A stretch of 64,000 nucleotides of DNA from Paenibacillus alginolyticus DSM 5050 = NBRC 15375 (GTDB taxonomy: Bacteria > Bacillota > Bacilli > Paenibacillales > NBRC-103111). Position numbers and translations under genes: made by a program. The notes below the pieces were generated by a model that was given only the letters and a program-made list of their open reading frames with translations, did no database searches and had not been told where the DNA came from. Of the stretch, positions 1-7,420 are shown in pieces (the first letter of the stretch is position 1; every line of letters starts with the position of its first letter). The stretch is from NCBI RefSeq assembly GCF_000422905.1, contig NZ_AUGY01000022.1, positions 1-64,000 of the forward strand. The letters run 5' to 3'.

Positions 1-323
1 ACATTGAAGCTGGATCAACGATTGTCAGCGATAGATATCGTTCTTATCAAGCTTTGGCCAAAAATGGCTTCCACCATGAAGCCAAAAAGTACGACCTGAA
101 AGAAAATCCAGATCATCTAAAGTGGCTTCATACGATCATCTCTAATGCGAAAGCTTTTATTGGTGGTACCTACCACGGCTTAGATCCTAAGCACCTACAA
201 GCATATCTCGATGAGTTTTGCTATCGATTCAACCGCCGTGAGGTCAAAAGCGAGTTATTCAATAGGTTAGTTCATTGTTGCCTATCGTCTACGACGATTA
301 CCTATCCTGAGCTAGTTGGATAA
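1..323 (+). CDS. IS1595-family (ISXO2-like) transposase, C-terminal part only
   Basis: The frame is open from base 3 and ends at TAA 321-323; the start lies outside the window, so only about 106 C-terminal residues are seen. They include the SDRYRSY and YHGL segments and the DEFCYRFNRR block typical of the C-terminal end of ISXO2/IS1595 DDE transposases, which cut and join DNA to move their element. I could not find a terminal inverted repeat after the stop, so the right boundary of the element is unknown. Whether the complete gene is intact cannot be judged from here. Confidence 0.8.
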   Translation, partial: IEAGSTIVSDRYRSYQALAKNGFHHEAKKYDLKENPDHLKWLHTIISNAKAFIGGTYHGLDPKHLQAYLDEFCYRFNRREVKSELFNRLVHCCLSSTTITYPELVG

Positions 324-356
324 TCAAATTAAGATAAATGGGACGAAACTAAAGAA

Positions 357-377
357 ATTGTTGCACTCGGTACAACT
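357..377 (-). repeat. Copy of a 21-nt palindromic intergenic repeat
   Basis: ATTGTTGCAC-TCGGTA-CAACT. Its complement begins AGTTGTA and ends GTGCAACAAT, matching the four-copy cluster at 15113-15296. It can fold with GTTG/CAAC arms. It sits just after the transposase stop. Confidence 0.5.
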
Positions 378-403
378 TTCGATTCCTACTGAGAAGGAAA
401 TAT

Positions 404-562
404 GCAAAAGGAAGGTGCGGAAGGGGAGATAGTAGAACAAAAACAAAAGAAGAAAAGTAGAAGGTGGTAAGCGCGATAGGAGAAAAAGAAGAAGGTAAGA
501 AGAAGAAGAAGAAGAAGAGAAGGTAAGAAAAAAGAAAAAAGAAGATAGAAGGAGTAGAAAAT
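404..562. repeat. Purine-rich (A/G) tract with an (AAG)n core
   Basis: On the plus strand this stretch is almost all A and G, with few pyrimidines. The core near 500-520 is a run of AAG triplets flanked by two copies of AGAAGGTAAGAA. All three minus frames across it give Ser/Phe/Leu-rich nonsense. I see no gene in 324-610; it otherwise holds only the repeat at 357 and the terminator at 566. Confidence 0.6.
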
Positions 563-565
563 GAA

Positions 566-606
566 AAAACTGCCCCCACAGCACAATAGCTGTAGAGAGC
601 AGTTTT
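566..606 (-). terminator. Terminator of the Gld-like ABC operon
   Basis: Arms AAAACTGC (566-573) and GCAGTTTT (599-606) with an inner ACAGC/GCTGT pair. On the minus strand the hairpin ends in a T run, just after the DUF4340 gene. Confidence 0.75.
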
Positions 607-610
607 CCTA

Positions 611-1543
611 TTAAGAGGCGGGCTGAGCCGGTTTACCGGCATAGGCATCCGCCAATTTCTGTATATCTGCAGCAGTAAGTAGGTACGCCCACTGTCCGCC
701 TTGCTTCGTTAACCAGACTTGATCTTGGCTTAGCTTACCTTCATAGATCTCGGTGACTTCTTTGCCATCAACAGTCAATCCAAGCTCTATTTTGAGCTCA
801 CCGCCAGCAGTTGGCTTCTGAGCCGCCGGCTGTGGAAGTTCCGCGCTGTGCAGGAAGTTCAGCTCATTCAACAGCGGAGTCGCCTCCGCGCCTTTCAGCT
901 CTTTATCACCAAGCTTCCAGTTCGCCTCAGCAGCTACCTTGTCTTTATCTGTTTTGGCAAGCGTATAGGTTTGACCTTTCCATGTCAGCTTTACGCTTTG
1001 CACTTTGTCGCTTTCGAATTGGACTGGGCTAGCATCAGCAAAATCTACTGGCTCTTTACTGAGGGCAGAGAGCGACTGATCACTCACCTGATACACAGCA
1101 GGAGATCCCTCCACTTGAACATAGGAGAACCCTTCAATAGGAAGAGCTGTACCCACCAACAGTCCTTTCTTCGAGCCGTCTTTTAACGTAACTTCATAAG
1201 TTCCAACGGGCTTATCTAACCCATAGTTGGACAGATTACTTACCTGATCTTCCACTAGTTTCGTTGATGTCACCAAACCGAGGGCATCCAACCACGAACC
1301 CACTTGGTTCGTATTGATCGGCGCTGCTGCCGGGGTTTTCATATCCCATCCGCTGCCGTTCCGAGCTAGCTCGATCTGCTGTTCCTCTTTTTTCACATGA
1401 ATGGACTGCACGTCTTCTTGCTTGAGTGTGATGAGCGATTTCGGTTCATCTTTTTTCTCTTGAAAGAAGTTTTTGCTCGAAGCGTACCAAAAGCCGCCGA
1501 TACAAATAACAACTAACAGAATCGTAGGAATAAACCGCTTCAT
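611..1543 (-). CDS. DUF4340 domain protein, accessory subunit of Gld-like ABC system
   Basis: This 310-residue protein has one N-terminal membrane segment (IPTILLVVICIGGFWYA) followed by a soluble extracytoplasmic domain of DUF4340 type, usually found as the last gene of Gld-like ABC operons. The start is set at the ATG at 1543 because it overlaps the TGA of the upstream gene as ATGA and has GGAGGAGGAG just before it, which points to translational coupling. The family has no proven biochemical role; it probably works with the GldG-like partner on the outer face of the membrane. It is the last gene before a terminator. Confidence 0.8.
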   Translation of the reverse strand: MKRFIPTILLVVICIGGFWYASSKNFFQEKKDEPKSLITLKQEDVQSIHVKKEEQQIELARNGSGWDMKTPAAAPINTNQVGSWLDALGLVTSTKLVEDQVSNLSNYGLDKPVGTYEVTLKDGSKKGLLVGTALPIEGFSYVQVEGSPAVYQVSDQSLSALSKEPVDFADASPVQFESDKVQSVKLTWKGQTYTLAKTDKDKVAAEANWKLGDKELKGAEATPLLNELNFLHSAELPQPAAQKPTAGGELKIELGLTVDGKEVTEIYEGKLSQDQVWLTKQGGQWAYLLTAADIQKLADAYAGKPAQPAS

Positions 1544-2928
1544 CCTCGTCTCCTCCTCCACCAGATCAAGCCGCCAATGACTAGGAACAAGAGCGGTAAG
1601 AACACGATCGTTACGAGGAAAATCGTATTCGCTTGGCTAGGCGTAATCATCGCTTGCTGGAACGCATCCCCTTGACGCGGACGGATCGTGATCTGATCCT
1701 TCTGTTCCTGCAGCCAGCCGATACTGTTCAGAGCAAAATCCTTGTTGCCTTGATTCTGAATATCTTGATCTAGTACAAACGTAGATCCCCCAAGAATGAC
1801 AGCTTTCGGCTTGTTATCCTTACCCGAAATCGCGTAGCCAAGGTTAAGCGGTCCTTTGACATCTGTCGCATCCTGCTTGGTTTTGGATTGTGCTAGAAGG
1901 TTGATATCAGTTTCACCGTAAGCTTTATCTGTCGTTTTCAAAAGCAGGGACTGGGTGTAATCTGGTGCACTGCCATCCGCATTCAAGCTTACAGCCAGCG
2001 ACAGCATCGTAATCAAATTATTGCTGGACAGCTTGTTGGTAATGTCATGCGGGCCATACTCCGGAATAATCGTCAGCGGATCATAGAGCGACGTTTGTTT
2101 CGGTTCAATCGCAATCGCGTGTTGATCCTGAATACCGTATGTTTTCATGATCGCATCGATGTTTTTCCACTTGGTCGCCATATCTTTATTGAAGCCTAGC
2201 GCCATATAAATCTTGCCTTTATCCTTCAAATAAGCATCAATCAGCGCCGCTTCTTTATCATTCAGGTCATTTTGCGGACCAAGCAGCATAAGCATCTGCG
2301 CATCGTCCGGTATTTTACCCTCAACGAACAGATTAAGGTCTTTCACGACATAATTAGCGCCTTCCAGACTGCTTTTCAAAATGGTCATGGCATTCAGTGG
2401 ATATTCCTGATGACCGGAAAGCAGATAAACCGTGTGCTTCTCTGTGGACGTGAGACTCTTAATGGCTTGGGTAAACTTCTCTTCCCCTGAGAATGTGTAA
2501 GAACCATCCTGCTGACCGACAAACAATTCATAGAAATTGATATTCTGCTTTTTAGAGCCTAATTCAAAAATAATCGTTCCGCCTTGATCGACACCATACT
2601 GCTTGGCCATCGAAGGCTGTTTCAACATATCGTATTCATCATACGTAATCTTACTGCTTTGCTTCTTATATTCGGTCACCATATCGGTGACTTGCCGCGT
2701 CACAAAACCGTTGTTATCCCCGCTATTCGTAAAGGCAACGATGTGAATATCTTGATTTAAGTTTTTGAGTGTGGCAACTGTTTGCTCGGAGAGCGTAAAG
2801 CTCTTATTTTTCGTCAAATCGACCTGAAAGCCTTTCAGCGAATGAAGGAAGATCGTCAGTATAATGAAAATGCCGATAACGGCGATCGATAAAACAGTCG
2901 CATTAGTTCCCCGTATCCACTTATTCAT
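1540..2928 (-). CDS. GldG-family ABC-transporter auxiliary protein
   Basis: This is a 462-residue protein with an N-terminal membrane helix (TVLSIAVIGIFIILTIFL), a large extracytoplasmic ABC_transp_aux-type domain, and a C-terminal helix followed by a basic tail (IGGLIWWRRRRG). That layout is the GldG family, partner of ABC-2 permeases in gliding-type exporters, which also occurs in non-gliding Bacillota. The ATG at 2928 is preferred over an upstream TTG because GGAGGTGAGCGGG directly precedes it. The gene follows the permease and overlaps the DUF4340 gene by 4 nt. The transported substrate is not evident. Confidence 0.8.
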   Translation of the reverse strand: MNKWIRGTNATVLSIAVIGIFIILTIFLHSLKGFQVDLTKNKSFTLSEQTVATLKNLNQDIHIVAFTNSGDNNGFVTRQVTDMVTEYKKQSSKITYDEYDMLKQPSMAKQYGVDQGGTIIFELGSKKQNINFYELFVGQQDGSYTFSGEEKFTQAIKSLTSTEKHTVYLLSGHQEYPLNAMTILKSSLEGANYVVKDLNLFVEGKIPDDAQMLMLLGPQNDLNDKEAALIDAYLKDKGKIYMALGFNKDMATKWKNIDAIMKTYGIQDQHAIAIEPKQTSLYDPLTIIPEYGPHDITNKLSSNNLITMLSLAVSLNADGSAPDYTQSLLLKTTDKAYGETDINLLAQSKTKQDATDVKGPLNLGYAISGKDNKPKAVILGGSTFVLDQDIQNQGNKDFALNSIGWLQEQKDQITIRPRQGDAFQQAMITPSQANTIFLVTIVFLPLLFLVIGGLIWWRRRRG

Positions 2929-2933
2929 CCCGC

Positions 2934-3650
2934 TCACCTCCAACGCTTTCTTTCAAGGACTTGTATGCAAAGAACCAGGAACACAGCTGTTAATGTGATA
3001 TAAAAGAGGATGTCTCCGCCGTGCAGGACGCCCTTTTGCAAGTTCGTCAGATGGCTCGTCAATGAAAATTGAGCGACGTAATCCTTCAGCTTGCCTGTCA
3101 TGCTGCCGCTTACCCAATCCAGCAGCCATAGCATAAGCAGTATAACAAAGCCTGAAATACCGGCAACCATCTGATTGTTGGACAAACTGGACGCGAACAA
3201 GCCAATGGCCATCATCGCGCAGCCTAATAGGAACATGCTTAGATAGGACAGCCACATAACTGGCTTATCCAGCGTTCCGAAGGCAGACATAATGAGCGGG
3301 TAGATCAAGCTGATCCCCACTAGCCCCACTTGTACAATAAAAGCAGACAAATACTTACCCAGCACGATTTCACCAATACCTGCAGGTGAAGTCAGAAGCA
3401 GCTCATCGGTGCCTTGACGGAACTCATCTGCGATGAGACGCATCGTTAAAAGCGGGATGATAAAGAGATACACGAATGTGGTATTTCCAACAACGGAACG
3501 CGCATCCACAATCGGCGGCTGGCCGTTTACGAAGTTGATGTAGAAGAAGAAGCTCGATAGCAGCACATAAAATGCGAATGCCACGTAAGCAACAGGCGAA
3601 AAGAAATACATTTGCAGCTCTTTTGAGCAAATGGCCCAGATTCTACGCAT
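2934..3650 (-). CDS. ABC-2 type permease (GldF-like)
   Basis: A 238-residue polytopic membrane protein with about six hydrophobic segments. It begins MRRIWAICSKEL and has the TDELLLTSP segment typical of ABC-2 permeases of the GldF/NosY type. Its ATG overlaps the end of the ATPase gene by 8 nt, so the two subunits are made together. With the ATPase and the GldG-like and DUF4340 proteins it forms one exporter-like complex. The substrate is unknown. Confidence 0.85.
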   Translation of the reverse strand: MRRIWAICSKELQMYFFSPVAYVAFAFYVLLSSFFFYINFVNGQPPIVDARSVVGNTTFVYLFIIPLLTMRLIADEFRQGTDELLLTSPAGIGEIVLGKYLSAFIVQVGLVGISLIYPLIMSAFGTLDKPVMWLSYLSMFLLGCAMMAIGLFASSLSNNQMVAGISGFVILLMLWLLDWVSGSMTGKLKDYVAQFSLTSHLTNLQKGVLHGGDILFYITLTAVFLVLCIQVLERKRWR

Positions 3651-4719
3651 CGGTATCTACCTCCTCCTTCAGCGTGCTGTCGACTTCGGCAGGTTCATCC
3701 GTCGTCAATTTGAGGAAGATATCCTCTAAGCTGAGGCTTTCCCGCTTCATCTCTAGAATCGGATAGCCTGCGCCAGCCAAGCGGAAGAACAGCGCTTCGC
3801 GGATATCGGAGCGATCCGCGGAGGTCACGAGCAGCTTCACCGTTTCGGCTGATGCTGGCAGTTCTGCGAGCACTGCTTCTGTTGATGCATCATCGGTGAT
3901 GAACACATCCTGCGCAGCAGGCGCAGCGATCGTTGCAGCGTCGCTCGGCGCATCGACTTCTTTCACCGCTGCGACTGCCTCTAGACTGCGCAGCTCGGTC
4001 AAGATCCGCTCGCGAGGTCCCTTGACCTCGAGCGACACTTCGAACGTCTCGCCCATCGTGCGGCCGAGATGCTCAGGTCGCTCGTCGAGCACGACGCGGC
4101 CTTGGTTAATAATGAGAACGCGGTTGCAGATCGCGTTAATTTCCGGAAGAATGTGCGTGCTCAGCAGCACCGTATGGTTCTCCCCCAGCTCATGAATCAG
4201 CTGGCGAATCTCAATGATCTGCTTCGGATCGAGGCCGGACGTAGGCTCGTCCAGGATAAGCAGATCCGGTTGGTGCAGAATCGCTTGCGCAAGGCCCAAG
4301 CGCTGCTTGTAGCCCTTAGACAAGGAGCGGATGATTTGCTTCTCGCGGCCTTGCAGACCTAGCTTGTCTATCGCTTCGCCGACACGCAGCTTTTGCTCCC
4401 GTGCAGGCACATCGCGAAGATTTGCGATAAATCGTAAATAAGCTTGCACCGTCATCTCTGGATAAAGAGGCGGTGTTTCGGGTAAGTAGCCGATTTTGCG
4501 GCGTGCTTTCTTCGGGTTATCGGCCATGGAGTGACCATCCACCCATATTTGACCATGCGTAGGGTTCAAATAACCCGTAATCATGCGCATTGTCGTTGTT
4601 TTGCCAGCACCGTTCGGCCCTAAGAAGCCGACGATCTCGCCGCGCTGCATCGAGAAATCGATGTTGTGTACGCCGCGATCATTTTCGTACAGCTTGCTGA
4701 CTTGTTTGACCTCAAGCAT
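3643..4719 (-). CDS. ABC transporter ATP-binding protein (GldA-like)
   Basis: 358 residues with all nucleotide-binding motifs: Walker A GPNGAGKTT, signature LSKGYKQR, Walker B LLILDEP, and the H-loop in LSTHIL. A C-terminal extension of about 130 residues follows the ATPase core, as in GldA-type subunits. The ATG at 4719 (MLEVKQVSKLY) is preferred to the one 24 nt upstream because GGGGGAT sits in front of it. It is the first gene of a four-gene operon. The Ala/Glu-rich stretch in the extension looks like a poorly conserved linker. Confidence 0.85.
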   Translation of the reverse strand: MLEVKQVSKLYENDRGVHNIDFSMQRGEIVGFLGPNGAGKTTTMRMITGYLNPTHGQIWVDGHSMADNPKKARRKIGYLPETPPLYPEMTVQAYLRFIANLRDVPAREQKLRVGEAIDKLGLQGREKQIIRSLSKGYKQRLGLAQAILHQPDLLILDEPTSGLDPKQIIEIRQLIHELGENHTVLLSTHILPEINAICNRVLIINQGRVVLDERPEHLGRTMGETFEVSLEVKGPRERILTELRSLEAVAAVKEVDAPSDAATIAAPAAQDVFITDDASTEAVLAELPASAETVKLLVTSADRSDIREALFFRLAGAGYPILEMKRESLSLEDIFLKLTTDEPAEVDSTLKEEVDTDA

Positions 4720-4909
4720 CCAAGATCCCCCATTTCTACTCATTCATATAACCATCATCACTATACCCGTGGAACAATAAACCAACCTTAAGCAAATCTG
4801 AAAAATAGATTAAAAAAATGTGTCTAAATTGTGAACGAATGGGATGTAGGAGATGAGGATGGGAGACAACATCATTGATTGCTAGAAAACAAGCTGAAAT
4901 CATATGTAT

Positions 4910-4954
4910 ATAAATAATAGAATTCCCTAGCTGCTAGAGAGTTCTATTATTTAT
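4910..4954. terminator. AT-rich perfect inverted repeat, possible terminator
   Basis: ATAAATAATAGAA (4910-4922) and TTCTATTATTTAT (4942-4954) are perfectly complementary, with a 19-nt loop containing two CTAG motifs. It lies after the coiled-coil gene. The stem has little G+C, so termination is not certain. Confidence 0.45.
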
Positions 4955-4982
4955 GGCATTATGATGCTGATTAATTGATGGC

Positions 4983-7139
4983 CTAAAAACCTAACATTTT
5001 AGAGATCTTTTCAAGTATTCGTTGCTGTGATGTCAATTGTTGAGATATTTCATCATATCGCCGGTCCAGTAACTCCGCTGTGACAGTAATTATTTCACCT
5101 TTGAGATCTCGATCTGAAGTTTCAGTTGCCTTTTGTTGAACAGTTTCGATCAGGTTTCGCAGTTCCGTTACCTCTTCAGATACGGTGTAATATCGCTGGT
5201 CCAGTAACTCCATTGTGGCAGTAAGTATTTCACCTTTGAGATCTCGATCTGAAGTTTCAGCTACCGTTTGTTGAACAGTTTCGATTACGTTTCGCAGTTC
5301 CGTTACCTCTTCAGCTGCGGTGTTATAGCGTTGGTTCAGTAACTCCGCTGTTGCAGTTATTATTTCACCTTTGAGATCTCGATCTGAAGTTTCAGTTACC
5401 GTTTGTTGAACGGTTTCGATCAGGTTTCTCAGTTCCGTTACTTCTTCAGAAACGATGTTATAGCGTTGGTTCAGTAACTCCGCTGTTGCAGTAAGTATTT
5501 CACCTTTGAAATCTCGATTCGAAGTTTCAGCTACCGTTTGTTGAACACTTTGGATCGCATGCTGCAACCCTGTTACTTCTGTAGAAATACCCTCAAATTG
5601 TTTGTTTAGTAATTCAATTGTGGAAAAAACCTCACTTCTGATATCTTGTTCAAACACCTCGGCTACCTTTTGGGTGAGAATCAGGATCATGTTTCGCAGT
5701 TCCGTTACTTCTTTAGATACGGTGTGATAGCGTTTGTCTAGCGATTCTGTAGTAGCCTTTATTTCACTCCGGATTTCTTGTTCCACCACTTCGCTTACCT
5801 TTTGCATGTGAAGATCAATTAAATTGCGAAGGTCCCCCACATCCTCTGAAACGCCTTCAAAGCGTTGGTTCAGTAACTCGGTTGTAGCAGTAAGCACTTC
5901 ACCTTTGAGATCTCGTTCTGAAGCTTCCGTTACCTTTTGCTGAACGATTTGGATCGCATGCTGCAACCCTGTTACTTCTGAAGAAACACCATCAATTTGT
6001 CTTTTCAGCACTTCAATTGCGGAAGTAACCTCACTTCGGATGTCTTGTTTAAACACTTCAGTTACCTTTTGGGTGAGAATCTGGATCACATTGCGCAGCT
6101 CCGTTACTTCTTCCGATACGGTGTCATAGCGATTGTCTAGCCATTCTGTAGTAGTCTTTATTTCACTCCGGATTTCTTGTTCCACCATTTCGCTAATCTT
6201 GAGCGTATAGAGATGAATCTCATTATGCTGGTTTTTTACATCCTCCGAAATGCTTTTATAGCGTTGATTCAGTAACTCCGTTGTGGCAGTAAGTATTTCA
6301 CCTTTGAGATCTCGATCCGATGCTTCAGTTACTTTTTGTTGAACAATGTGGACCGCATGCTGCAGCCCTGTCACTTCGGTTGAAACACCCTCAATTTGTC
6401 TATTCAATAATTGGAGTGCGGCAGCAGCTTCACTTCTAATGTCCTGTTCGAACAAATCAGCTACATGGTGGGTGAGAATCTGGATCACGTTTCGCAGTTC
6501 CGCTACTTCTTCCGAAAAGCCCGAAACTTCCGCAACCTTTTGCTTGAGTGTATCCATGATGTTATTAAGTTCCGCGACTTCACTACTTAATTGAACGAAC
6601 TGAGAGTTCGAGTGATTCATCATTGGTAACAAAAGGCTGCCGCCTGCTATAGACGATATACCAACCTTTTGATTCAGGCCGTTTACAGGGTCCATTAAAC
6701 TCCTTGGAGATTTATTCGCTTCTAACTTTCGCGTGAGTAGCTGTACCTTGTTACTTAATTCCATAGTCTCTTTACTTAATTGCAAGTCGGAGTTGTTCAC
6801 AACTGGAGGTAAGCTGGAGCTGTCTTCGGAAGGAGGTAAATTGGTGTCAGGAACAATAGTAGGTGCAGGAGGAGGTAAAGGCTTTTCTTCATTAAGTACG
6901 ATAGTTGTTTTCTGACGCATCTCCTGTAAATGCTCTTTTATAAATTTAAGCGGTTTATTGGCATCGCTCATCTTGGCAATGATCTCAAAATTTTCGATGG
7001 CTTCTTCTGTGTACCTTTGGGATCCACCAACGGCTTTAGTCGGAAGAAATTCGCGAAAATAATTTGACCATTCCATTACAGCAGCTCGCGTTTTTCCGAT
7101 TTTACCAGCGATCTCGGTGAGCTTATATGTCCTTTTCAT
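4983..7139 (-). CDS. MerR-like HTH protein with long repeated coiled coil (RacA-like architecture)
   Basis: 718 residues. Residues 1-75 look like a MerR-type winged helix (YKLTEIAGKIG, then GGSQRYTEEAIENFEIIAKM), as in DUF3967/RacA-type DNA-binding heads. Residues 80-125 are a Pro/Ser-rich linker. From about 209 to 698 there are eleven tandem 44- or 45-residue repeats with heptad/hendecad-like spacing, then a short tail ending KISKMLGF. There are no membrane segments and no catalytic motifs. The gene is monocistronic, between a weak hairpin and a 280-nt spacer. The ATG at 7139 has AGAAAGGA only at a distance of 15 nt, so translation initiation may be unusual. The function is unknown; a DNA-bound filament or tether is inferred from architecture only. 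Confidence 0.75.
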   Translation of the reverse strand: MKRTYKLTEIAGKIGKTRAAVMEWSNYFREFLPTKAVGGSQRYTEEAIENFEIIAKMSDANKPLKFIKEHLQEMRQKTTIVLNEEKPLPPPAPTIVPDTNLPPSEDSSSLPPVVNNSDLQLSKETMELSNKVQLLTRKLEANKSPRSLMDPVNGLNQKVGISSIAGGSLLLPMMNHSNSQFVQLSSEVAELNNIMDTLKQKVAEVSGFSEEVAELRNVIQILTHHVADLFEQDIRSEAAAALQLLNRQIEGVSTEVTGLQHAVHIVQQKVTEASDRDLKGEILTATTELLNQRYKSISEDVKNQHNEIHLYTLKISEMVEQEIRSEIKTTTEWLDNRYDTVSEEVTELRNVIQILTQKVTEVFKQDIRSEVTSAIEVLKRQIDGVSSEVTGLQHAIQIVQQKVTEASERDLKGEVLTATTELLNQRFEGVSEDVGDLRNLIDLHMQKVSEVVEQEIRSEIKATTESLDKRYHTVSKEVTELRNMILILTQKVAEVFEQDIRSEVFSTIELLNKQFEGISTEVTGLQHAIQSVQQTVAETSNRDFKGEILTATAELLNQRYNIVSEEVTELRNLIETVQQTVTETSDRDLKGEIITATAELLNQRYNTAAEEVTELRNVIETVQQTVAETSDRDLKGEILTATMELLDQRYYTVSEEVTELRNLIETVQQKATETSDRDLKGEIITVTAELLDRRYDEISQQLTSQQRILEKISKMLGF
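5046..6515 (-). repeat. Eleven tandem coding repeats of 132/135 bp with higher-order ABC order
   Basis: Each unit starts near S-E-E-V-T-E-L-R-N. Three types can be told apart by their middle: A has (F/K)(E/K)QDIRSE, B has (D/E)RDLKGE, C has VEQEIRSE. Reading N to C the order is A B C A B C A B B B B. A and C units are 44 residues, B units 45. The last four B units are the most alike, which suggests recent duplication. Confidence 0.85.
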
Positions 7140-7149
7140 TGTTATCCAT
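7123..7149 (-). CDS. Possible 8-codon leader ORF overlapping the coiled-coil gene start
   Basis: ATG at 7149 reads MDNNEKDI then TAA. AGGA lies 5 nt upstream, a better spacing than for the main ATG at 7139. It is out of frame with the main gene and covers its start codon. It may be a coupled leader or chance. Confidence 0.25.
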   Translation of the reverse strand: MDNNEKDI

Positions 7150-7361
7150 CGTCATCCTTTCTTCTTATGTCCGTTAGGCTTAGGCATTAGCTGTAACATA
7201 TTATTCAGGACATCGAACAAATGACAATAAATGAAGGAAACATTTAAAACTCCGCCTTCTTTTTCTTCCAGACAAGGATAAACGACTCCATCGTCCTTCA
7301 GGGACGAGCGCGTTTGTCAAGACTGATGACGCGAAGTGTAATAAAACTTATACTTTCTTAT

Positions 7362-7399
7362 CTACAAACAACAAACCCAGCACCTATACGGCACTGGGT
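7362..7399 (-). terminator. Terminator of the U32 gene
   Basis: ACCCAG (7375-7380) pairs with CTGGGT (7394-7399); on the minus strand TTTGTTGTTTG follows. The rest of 7150-7420 shows only a small hairpin TCGTCC-TTCAG-GGACGA at 7291-7307 and no gene. Confidence 0.75.
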
Positions 7400-7420
7400 C
7401 TCTTCCACACTATAGATCTT

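Noticed and set aside
324-648. Overlapping minus-strand ORFs rich in Phe, Ser and Leu
   Set aside because: They are translations of the purine-rich tract, have no ribosome binding site, and one overlaps the DUF4340 gene.
5046-6515. Non-coding minisatellite or CRISPR-like array
   Set aside because: The 132/135-bp periodicity keeps an open frame with conserved hydrophobic spacing, so it is coding.
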